NCBI GenBank assembly: GCA_010405405.1
Contig: MU004238.1
Location: forward strand, 135,530 to 199,529
Source of the DNA: Microthyrium microscopicum
Lineage: Eukaryota > Ascomycota > Dothideomycetes > Microthyriales > Microthyriaceae
Reading direction: 5' to 3'
Length of the DNA: 64,000 nucleotides
Shown: piece by piece, positions 56,034 through 64,000 of the stretch
Position numbering within the stretch: position 1 is the stretch's first letter
Layout: each line of letters opens with the position of its first letter
Position numbers and translations under genes: made by a program
The notes under the pieces: model-generated
Databases searched by the model: none
Told to the model about the DNA's origin: nothing
Seen by the model: only the letters and a program-made list of their open reading frames with translations

Positions 56034-57010
56034 ATGGCACTACACACTATTCTCATATGTCAGTAACTCAACAATGATCTCAAATCCCAACATCCTAACC
56101 CTCTCCAGTCCTAACCATCCTCACCACCCTCACCACCCCAACCCACGCCCTCACCCACTTCGCCTCCCCAACCACCTGCCTCATAATCGGCGACCCCGAC
56201 GTCTACGGCCCCGGAATCCGACTCTCCTTCTATCTCCAATGGGCCGCCATCCTGCTCGCCACAACCGTCGCCCCCTCCGGCGCCTCCTTCGCGCGCACAA
56301 CCACCAACATCCTGACCATCAGCGTGTTCGCCAACAGTCTCCGCGGTTTCAGCAACGGCGGCTTAGTCGCCGCCGAATGGTGGATAGTGACATTTCTATG
56401 TTTTTTCCTGAATCTAGGGAATTGGCCAAGTTCGCGGCAGGCGTTGAGGGAAAGTGTGGCGAGTATTGGAGTGAGTTTATGTATTTATGCGATGGTTATG
56501 TGTATGGAGTGCTGGGTGTGGTTTAGGGGGCTGGATATTGGGCATGGGCGTGAGAATGGGGATTGTGAGGTGAAGATTAGCGTTTTCTTTCATCCGGTTG
56601 ATGTGTATGACCATGGCTGGCGGACGGCGTTTAAGGTGTTGGCGGCGGTTGATATGGTGGCGGCGCTGGTGTTTGCGGTTGTGGGGATTGGGATATTGCT
56701 GTTGTCGTTGGCGGTGCCGTTCTTTGATGTGGAGGAATATATGCAACATTGGGTAGATGGGGATGATAGGCGGATGGTGTCTGTTGTGGTCAAGTGTTTG
56801 TTGAGTGTTTTTCAGATGATATTGGGGGCCTTTTCGATTGCGTTTGTGGAGTTGACGATCAAGTTTAATGATATCCAGCTGCCTCAGGGGTATACGAGTA
56901 GTGGGCAGTTGATTCCGGTGTTGATTGGAGTGCTGACGTTGGCGAGTGCTGTGTTTTCGGTTTGGAAAAGAATAGGAAAGATGGCGATTGAACTTCGGAC
57001 ACATTCGTAG
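56034..57010 (+). CDS. Polytopic membrane protein, fungal-specific, function unknown
   Basis: Two exons (56034-56058, 56109-57010; 50-bp intron) encode 308 residues. The small first exon completes a hydrophobic N-terminus (MALHTILIFLTILTTLTTPT), probably a signal peptide. Several TM helices follow, for example about 55-75 (LQWAAILLATTVAP), 85-105, 150-165 and a long pair near 205-235 (AAVDMVAALVFAVVGIGILL) and 255-300. The first soluble part has a Cys/Asp-containing segment (TTCLIIGDPDVYGPGIRLSF). I recall similar unannotated proteins in filamentous fungi that are distantly GPCR-like in topology, but I cannot assign a function. The coding strand is unusually C-rich at the 5' end and G/T-rich towards the 3' end. 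Confidence 0.65.
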
Positions 57011-57389
57011 TATGTATGAGAAGTTAGAACCAAGATTTCAAGAATAAAGCAATCCATAAATCGTTAAAGCTAATAGAACGCTATTCAAGTATAAAAAGAA
57101 CAAACAACCCCAGGCCTTTGGGCCGAATGATAACTGTCAGTGACCGTTTGGCTGGGGAATAAAAACTGAAGTGCCGTAGCAATAACAAAACCTTTAGACC
57201 CGTTCTCCGGAACCCCTTCTTAGCAGAATATATAAAACCGGGAAAATCAACAAAGCCGGGGGAATATGTTCTGGACTGAAAGTCCACTGGCAACTGGAAA
57301 TACAAATCGACATTTTGGGTGAAAAACAAGAAAACAATGGTGTATCAGTCGGTGTGTATCAAGCTGATTTGTATGGCAAGAAAAATCGG
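57011..57389. other. Intergenic, converging 3' ends
   Basis: This 379-bp spacer holds the 3' UTRs of two convergent genes. No gene is seen. Confidence 0.4.
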
Positions 57390-60140
57390 TCAATGGCCGA
57401 AGGCTGGGAGGGAGGCGGCGTTGAACTCTTCTTGAGATGCCTCAGTTTGGGTCTGGGAGACAGTAGGCTCTGAGGATTTATTGGCGGATGAGGTGACGAT
57501 GCCGTTTGACTTGGAGGCTTCTTTTGACTCGGCTGATGTAGTCTGGTCTGGTTGACTGGGTTTGGCTGCAGTCTCGGGAGTCTCCACGACCTCCTTGGGC
57601 TTTTCGGCTTGAGGGTCTGCTGCTTTGGTCTCTTGAGATGCAGTCTCGACCGGTATTGAGACTGGAGAGTCGATCTTTGGGACAACTTCCTTGGTTTTCT
57701 CAACCTCAACGACTTTCGAAGGAGTTTCGTCCTTTGTAGGCTCAGCGTTGGCGTCCTGCTCCTTCTCGGAGACAGGCGCGTTGGCCTTGATCTCTTTAGT
57801 AACGGGAGCATCTTCAATCTTCTTTGTCTCTATCGCAGCTTCAGTCTTAGCCTCCTTTTTCTCGGTCTCAACCTTGCTCTCTTTCTTAGCCATATCAAGC
57901 TTCTCCTTCTTATCCTCAGCCATGTCCCCAATCTGCCTCAAAATCTCCTCATGATCCCACTCTCCGGTCTTCCCATAAGTCCCATGCTGCAAATACTCAT
58001 TAATCGCCACCTCGGGATCCACACCCGCAAGCATAATAAGATCCAACACCTCCTGCGGAACCTTCTTCCTCGCCGCTGCCAACGCAGCAGGTCCTCTAAC
58101 CCCCTTACTGCTCTCGGGAACTTCCTCTCCGCGTTCAACTTTCTTCGCCAAGTGGCCAGTAACGCCCTCCAACTTCTTCTTAAAGCCCGCATCAACCGCA
58201 ATGACACCAGGTGTATCACTCGTTCGTCTCGTTCTACCTTCGATCGAGTATAAATCTGCGGTAGACGTTTGGCGCGTGATTCCATTATGTGCTACTGCAG
58301 GACCAGTACGATTCACAGAATTTCGACGACTCACACCAATTGCGGGCGTACTAGTACCCGAGACATCAGAGCTCTTGTGTTCAAACGCAGCAAGTTTGGC
58401 TGCGACACCTCCTTCCAATTTGCGGAAGACAAAGTCGCGGCCCGTCTGCTTGGCGTTTGCGTCTTCGAGTTCCTTGAGCCAGGACATGCGGTCGCTGAGT
58501 CTGCTGGATGGTCTGCGAGGCCGTGGAGCTGGGCCTGGGCCGTCGGCGAGATCGGGAGTTGGTGTGCGTGAGAGGTTTGCTGGGGCTGGTGAGACAGAGC
58601 GCGAGGATATGTAGGAATTGCGGATAGCTGGCTGGGATAAACGGCGTGATGGACTGCGTTCGTCGGTGTCACCGCGGAGCTGGCGATGTTGAGAGCTGTC
58701 GGTGACGACGCGGCGGACGTCATTTGAGCGTGGGGCTGAAGTTGGGGCGCTGATGGAGTTGCTGTTTATGCGAGAGATTGTATTGGAGACGACAGCGGCT
58801 TGTTTGTCGGCAGAGGTGAGTGTCACAGGAGTGAGGAGGTTGACGGATTTGATTTCGAACTTCTTGGACGAGACTGAAGAAGCCGCAGTTGGCGAAGAGG
58901 ACGCGTTGGAAGCAGTGTCCGAGTCCACGATCTTTGGTGCGATGATGGGTCGTTGATATTGAACTTGTTGAGCTTCGGCTGGAGCGACGTTAGAGCCAAG
59001 CGAGAAGCGTTTGCTGCCAATAGAGGACCGATATGAGCTATCATCTTGGATATCGGACATGCCAGAGCCCATAGACATGCGCTTGCTGGCGAGTGAGAGG
59101 TTGCGGCTTGGCGCATTGAAGCCTGGGTCCAGAGAGAGTCGCTTGCTGGCCGTCGACGTCGTACGTGCGATGTTATCGTGGTTAACGTCTAAAGACTTAC
59201 GAATAGACGGTGGACGAGGAAACGCTCCTAGCTCTGGTTCAGGTGATGGCTTGACTTGAGAAGTCACAGCTGGCGAAAGCACCGAGTTGCGCGCCGTCGA
59301 CGCTCTCTTAGAAGGCGAACTTGGCTCATCATCATCAGTCTTCCGCTTGCCATTGACTAGCAGATCAGTAGTGACTGGATGTCCATTAAGCCCCGTCGAC
59401 ATGGGCATGATGCTGTATCGATGAGTCGTGACATCCAAGCTCTTAACCTTTGGATTCGTCGATTGATCACCCAACGGCGTCCTACCCGCAAACTGGCTAG
59501 CAATCGGTGTCTCGAGCTTCAAGAACAGACTCGCAATCGGCGTCTTTGCCTGCGGAATAGCATTTGATTTCGCACGCTCGCCAATGGCCAACAGACTCTC
59601 ACGTCGATTCTCCTTCTCAGCTCCACCAGTCTGTACATCGTTAAGCAGCCACGTATCCAAAAACCCTTTACTCGCATCATGCGACTCGACAAACTTTGGC
59701 AATGCAACGCTCGGCGCGTCTGGAAGTTTTGTGGTAGTCTCTCCAGCCGCACTTTTGCTCTGCCGTCGATCTGGCACGCGACTGCTGTTCTTTTCGCGCT
59801 CACTACCCGCGCTCACGTCTCGGCGGCCAAAGTTGCCATCAGTTGTATCGAAACTCAGCTTGAAGCTGCCACGGTCGTCAAATCGAAGAGAGGAAAAGTC
59901 GCCAACCAAACTACTGCTGCCGCTGTCGAACTTGATATCTTGCCCAATCGGACCAAGTCTTGGAGGAGCTTGTGAAGATGTAGCAGCACGATTCATCTTT
60001 GACCGGCGGTCGTTACCACCGCGGAGGAAGCGGGCGAGGCGTTGCCGCCATCTCGAAGGTTGACGGGACGGTTTGAGGTAATTGAGTTCGCCTTCTATGG
60101 GAAATGTTGTGGACAAGCCTGGTGTAGATTTGGTAGTCAT
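57390..60140 (-). CDS. 916-residue largely disordered protein, function unknown
   Basis: This is one uninterrupted frame of 917 codons without introns. The N-terminus is basic (LKPSRQPSRWRQRLARFLRG). Most of the protein is Ser/Pro/Thr-rich and disordered. A basic-serine motif SKR[LMF]S[LM] recurs three times with 23-24-residue spacing (near residues 328, 351 and 375). A compact segment near 690-760 is predicted helical (KKKLEGVTGHLAKKVERGEE, then KKVPQEVLDLIMLAGVDPEV). It is followed by a long Lys/Glu-rich tail typical of coiled or single-helix structure. No catalytic domain is visible. RxxS motifs suggest regulation by basophilic kinases. It could be a scaffold or a signalling or cytoskeletal protein; I do not know the family. 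Confidence 0.72.
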   Translation of the reverse strand: MTTKSTPGLSTTFPIEGELNYLKPSRQPSRWRQRLARFLRGGNDRRSKMNRAATSSQAPPRLGPIGQDIKFDSGSSSLVGDFSSLRFDDRGSFKLSFDTTDGNFGRRDVSAGSEREKNSSRVPDRRQSKSAAGETTTKLPDAPSVALPKFVESHDASKGFLDTWLLNDVQTGGAEKENRRESLLAIGERAKSNAIPQAKTPIASLFLKLETPIASQFAGRTPLGDQSTNPKVKSLDVTTHRYSIMPMSTGLNGHPVTTDLLVNGKRKTDDDEPSSPSKRASTARNSVLSPAVTSQVKPSPEPELGAFPRPPSIRKSLDVNHDNIARTTSTASKRLSLDPGFNAPSRNLSLASKRMSMGSGMSDIQDDSSYRSSIGSKRFSLGSNVAPAEAQQVQYQRPIIAPKIVDSDTASNASSSPTAASSVSSKKFEIKSVNLLTPVTLTSADKQAAVVSNTISRINSNSISAPTSAPRSNDVRRVVTDSSQHRQLRGDTDERSPSRRLSQPAIRNSYISSRSVSPAPANLSRTPTPDLADGPGPAPRPRRPSSRLSDRMSWLKELEDANAKQTGRDFVFRKLEGGVAAKLAAFEHKSSDVSGTSTPAIGVSRRNSVNRTGPAVAHNGITRQTSTADLYSIEGRTRRTSDTPGVIAVDAGFKKKLEGVTGHLAKKVERGEEVPESSKGVRGPAALAAARKKVPQEVLDLIMLAGVDPEVAINEYLQHGTYGKTGEWDHEEILRQIGDMAEDKKEKLDMAKKESKVETEKKEAKTEAAIETKKIEDAPVTKEIKANAPVSEKEQDANAEPTKDETPSKVVEVEKTKEVVPKIDSPVSIPVETASQETKAADPQAEKPKEVVETPETAAKPSQPDQTTSAESKEASKSNGIVTSSANKSSEPTVSQTQTEASQEEFNAASLPAFGH

Positions 60141-62567
60141 ATTGCCGGTTGGAATATGATGTCGTAGATATGGTTATTTTTTTGGTGGACGTGTAGGTGG
60201 TATCCTAATAGTTGTTGAAGGGTGGTCGTGCTCAACAATGGATAAGTATGTTTGATAGCTGAGAGGACTATTGCCAAAAGGTGGTATAGGAAAAGGAGAC
60301 AGACACGAGATGGGTATGCTCTAGGCTCATTGAGGTGTTTCACAGACGGAAGCTCCTGGAGGACGGGAAAAGTAGCATGGACGGCAAGGGCAGGTACACG
60401 GCTACTTGGGGCGATAGTAGTGGTGGAATAAGGCTCGATTCAGAAAGGACAGCGGGTTATAGGCAACCTAATAGGAAGGAATGACGGGAAAGTAGGTTAA
60501 TAGAGGAAACAACATAAGGATAGAAGTGTAATAAGAGGAGGAAGGAGCGAACAGAAGGGCAAGAAATGAAGCTGGGGAAGGTTGTTAGAAACAGAATCCA
60601 ACAGGAGCCGTCTCGGAGTTTTGACGTGGAGAGAGGTATTGGACTACAGCCAACGACAGCCCAGGTGGCGTTTCAGACGATTGACACTGAACGAGTGGTG
60701 GACAGGCAGAAGAAGGGAAGAAGAAGAGAGCTTGGAGAAGTGATGACAATATTCACAGAAATTGAAATGCGCCCCTTACGCCGCACATGGGCTCGCTCCA
60801 GGAAAAAACACCAGCAAAGACAGCAATTAGCCAGTAGAACAGCCGGTCTGAGCTTCACTAGAACGCGGGCCTGGTAGTGGAGCCAGCAAAGTGCCGGGGG
60901 AGGGGGTTAAGAAGTCAAAAACACGACAGGATGAATGATCAATATCCCGTTGGAATTTGGAAATGTAGGTTGGTCCTTGGTCCTTGAACAGGTTGCAATC
61001 AACATTTTGCTTTTCTGCTACAGGACTACTACAGCGCGGTCATCAAACAAGAACCAGGGCATGCCCCGGCGGATAGAGGGCGGCAAAGCACATTGAAGCA
61101 GTACGACTGGATCTACAGGGCCGAGATGATGGTGGGTACAAGTGATTATGATTCCGATGCGTGAGATAGAGAGGAGGGGTGCCTTGGTTGTAAATTAACT
61201 CCTGGTGGTGCATTATTGGTGGTTGATTTGATATTGAGTTTTGGAACGCGTCGAATTATACACAACACCAGAAAATAATGCTGCAATGATTTAGCGACTC
61301 TTCCAGCCTAATTTCGGCATACATTCGTAAAGAGACTAGACATGAAATACCATGCAATTCCATTGGTAGAATGCATAAGCTTTCAGTCGTTCTTTCCCTT
61401 AATTCGCTGATGATGCCTGCCTACCACCGAAAAACGCAGGTACGCTTCATCCTCGCCTACCGTGCTTGCCAAATGGGGAATTGGACAACGGCTGCATCCG
61501 TCAGGGGCGCCTTCCAAACCCGTTAGATCCCAATCCATCCATGTCAATAATCATCAAAAACCTCACCAACACTCTCCACAGCTCTGCATATAAATTCTTC
61601 ATCCACCTGCACCCGTTCGTAGCTGCAGCTGCAGAGAGATAATATATATAACCTATCCCGTCTGGCCCAGACTTTGCCCTCCTGCATCATCTGCACACTC
61701 TTTCCCTTGCTGAGCGCAGTGAGCTGGCAGAGATCTGCGCTGTTTAAAAGGGGGCTCTCGTCACATGGAACTATTTGGTGATTGAGAACGGTCCGATTCC
61801 ACGATATTGAACGTCCTAACCCGCGCAGTACGCCACACAGGTCTTCTTCAGGACAGGGCCGTGGAACTGTTCTGTTCTGTCTTGCAGCCCGTCAAGTGTT
61901 GAACGCATGCAGATAGCCGAGACTGCAGCTGGTACAGCAGCCGGAGATTCGCGATTTGTCCGTTCTTGTGGGACCTGTGGTGATAAGAATGTTCTATCGA
62001 ACGATCCATGTTGGAACTTGAAAACCAGAGATAAGTTTTCGGAAATGTTCTATGGTCATCAGTATTTCAATGATTTGTCCAGTTGGTAAGCTCAAAGAAA
62101 TCTCTACTCAACCAGCAGGCCATTCAATATCAGCTTCTTAAATCCCATCATTCAACCGGAGTATGATATATAAAAAGGCCCCTGCTCCAGAATTCGAAGC
62201 ATTTCCGTCGCTCTATTTGCTCTGCCGCTGATCAACACGGGCTGACGGGTAACTCAATCTCATGCCCTGCAGCACCGTGTCCAACCACAATATATCCAAA
62301 AAAGACCACATTTACAAAAGTTTGCTTAATATTTCTATCACAGCTTAAAGGGCTGCGAAGTATCCACATTCCCAGACTGGAATCTATATCAACTGCGTAT
62401 TATGATAACCACCAAACGCCACCTTCTGATACGTATCACGGCTATGAATCCCATGCAGTTTTCCCAGAATGGATACAGATATATGTACAATTAACACCTC
62501 AGCATGCCCATGAACGAAGCATCGCCATGAACAAATTCTCCCTCACATTCGCTAGTCCATAGTAGCT
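60141..62567. promoter_or_regulatory. Long non-coding interval (2.4 kb)
   Basis: There is no supportable coding sequence between the 916-residue gene and PHS1, which are on the same strand. The first ~600 bp is purine-rich on the plus strand and could be a long 5' leader of the downstream gene. Short frames at 60566-60877 and 61907-62089 lack protein-like features. Around 61600-61760 the sequence is pyrimidine-rich with a tandem gctgcagctgcag. A long leader, a non-coding RNA or simply spacer is possible. Confidence 0.4.
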
Positions 62568-63368
62568 CTACTCCTTTGCGCGCTGTTTACCACGCATAAC
62601 CCGACGTCGTTGAGCCATCATATGTGTATATAGAACATAAGAACCTATCTGTCATTAGCCAGTTTCCCTGAGATCGTGCTCCTTCGTCGAAGTGAACATA
62701 CCAGGAACATAAATCCCCATAATCGCCATAAGCGCATATCCCAACAACGGATTCTGCTTCGATGCCGCCGGAATACTTTTGAACACAAGCCAGACTTCAC
62801 TACCAATGCCCAATGGATACAGCACAAAGAAGAGATTATACCTGTAAACACCATATCATCAGCCTAAATCCCTTACATCCTCCATCAGTAGTATGGATAT
62901 CACTTACCGCAACCAAACCAACCCATCCGGCACACTCCCCGTCAAACTCAACACAAAATAACTATACCTCACCACCTCCGTAACACTCCACGCAAACAAC
63001 ATCGTACTATACGCAACCTCCCTCTCCACCGGAAAATTCTCCACAATGCCCCATATCAACACTACCCGACTCAACACCTGAAGACCCGTCGTGAACAGTG
63101 GCGCCCTCACGATCCCGAATAGAGAATGTCCGACTTCTAGTAAAGCAACTGTTTGGACCCAGCGCGCATATGTGCCTGTGATGTCGTATAATTGGTGCGG
63201 ATGGCCTTTGAGGAGGGATTCAGAGATCACGCGGTGTAGGAGGGCGATCCAGAGACCGGCGGAGATGAGGTTGTAGCTGATGAGATATTTGGTTTTGGGG
63301 GTGAGGGGGGCTGGTTCGCGGGTTGCGGTTGCGGCGAGTTTTTCGGAGGTTGTTTGGTGGGCTGACAT
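62568..63368 (-). CDS. PHS1: PHS1, very-long-chain (3R)-3-hydroxyacyl-CoA dehydratase
   Basis: Three exons (63368-62908, 62841-62702, 62644-62568; introns of 66 and 57 bp) encode 225 residues. It is a six-TM ER enzyme that performs the third step of the fatty-acid elongation cycle, dehydrating 3-hydroxyacyl-CoA. Conserved blocks are YNLISAGLWIALLHRV, VALLEVGHSLFGIVRAPLFT, WSVTEVVRYSYFVLSLTG and RYNLFFVLYPLGIGSE. The catalytic Tyr162 and Glu169 keep the seven-residue spacing of yeast Tyr149/Glu156. The C-terminus ends in a Lys/Arg-rich tail (KQRAKE) compatible with ER retrieval. The joined frame is exact (226 codons). Confidence 0.95.
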
Positions 63369-64000
63369 ATTGAGGGGATGAGAGGTTATGAGGAAATGGG
63401 AGAATGGGAGAGAAAGGAAGGTGGTGATGTCAAGACAAGGAAGCTCGGCAAAGTCAATGGGATGATGGGGCTTTCTTTTTGGTGGAGAGCTTTGGAGCTC
63501 GACTAGCGCGCGCTTGATGGCGGATGTGCATTTTTATATGAAGAGAGTCGAGATTTTTCCTGGGACCTGAGAATGGTATCATTGCCTATATTGTTGAGGG
63601 TACTAGCAGATACAATGAAAATAGTTGATCAAGTATCTCAAAAACATATATCAATTTCTGACAGTTGGTGAGCCGAGCTATTTTGCAAAGCACATGCGAG
63701 TTGAAATCACAGCAATCAGTATAAATAGCAGTATTCACATTTGACGACTCCAATTAGATATATCTACGTCTAATAATGGAAGCTTTTCCATTTACCTTTA
63801 CATGATTACACATGTAGTGTACAAGTAAAAAGAGCAATCAATGCTCAACAGAATATGAGCCAGGACTCAGTCTTAATGCAAATGGGTATCAAGTAATGCA
63901 ATATGGGCTGAAAACAGAGGGAGGGATTGGAGTCCAGAATTTTGGTTCGGGTTGTGTTTATCGAGTTGTGAATGGCATCGAGTGTTTCGGGGATTTGGAG
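63369..64000. promoter_or_regulatory. PHS1 promoter region to window edge
   Basis: This 632-bp sequence lies upstream of PHS1, AT-rich beyond 63590. No gene start is visible before the window ends. Confidence 0.4.

Noticed and set aside
62568-63368. Apparent 2-base frameshift in PHS1 exon 2
   Set aside because: On recounting, the bases are contiguous and in frame; the gene is intact.

Overview
The window is nuclear DNA of a filamentous ascomycete (Pezizomycotina). Genes on both strands are split by introns of mostly 43-85 bp with GTRNGT donors and CTAAY/CTGAY branch points. The families present (Zn2Cys6 regulator, CrnA-type nitrate carrier, AA9 LPMO, N1/T1-type secreted RNase) are typical of that group. 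A leotiomycete is my best guess, but this is inference. No rRNA, tRNA, CRISPR or recognisable intact transposon was seen. Coordinates of spliced genes span start to stop codon, and exons are given in the evidence.

Layout. 0-15 kb: VPS16 (cut by the left edge), a cytochrome P450, a 980-residue Zn2Cys6 regulator, a single-pass membrane protein, a gene-poor gap with small inverted and direct repeats, and a nitrate transporter with NirA-type and GATA-type sites upstream. 15-26 kb: a gene-poor stretch, a predicted nucleotidyltransferase-fold protein, GPI1 with a tiny two-TM protein ending 12 nt before it in the same frame, and the FG nucleoporin NUP42. 26.5-35 kb: an accessory tract holding a Thr-Ser-Asn-Asn repeat gene interrupted by an assembly gap, then unrecognised minus-strand genes, several with frame breaks. 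35-40 kb: a divergent mitochondrial pair (citrate carrier CTP1, MAM33/p32) and a four-TM protein. 40-46 kb: a SURNod19-type pseudogene, a secreted RNase with a complete active-site set, a DUF3632-like protein and an AA9 LPMO. 46-55 kb: SMC6 divergent from a mitochondrial sulfurtransferase, then succinate-semialdehyde dehydrogenase. 55-64 kb: a broken BNR/sialidase-like gene, a polytopic membrane protein, a 916-residue disordered protein, a 2.4-kb non-coding stretch and the fatty-acid elongation dehydratase PHS1.

Most genes are unrelated housekeeping neighbours, so I see no biosynthetic cluster. The observations most worth following are the GPI1/small-protein tandem (possibly two subunits of one enzyme on one transcript), the RNase beside a decayed secreted-protein gene, the repeat gene whose array the assembly could not close, and the decaying 28-35 kb tract.
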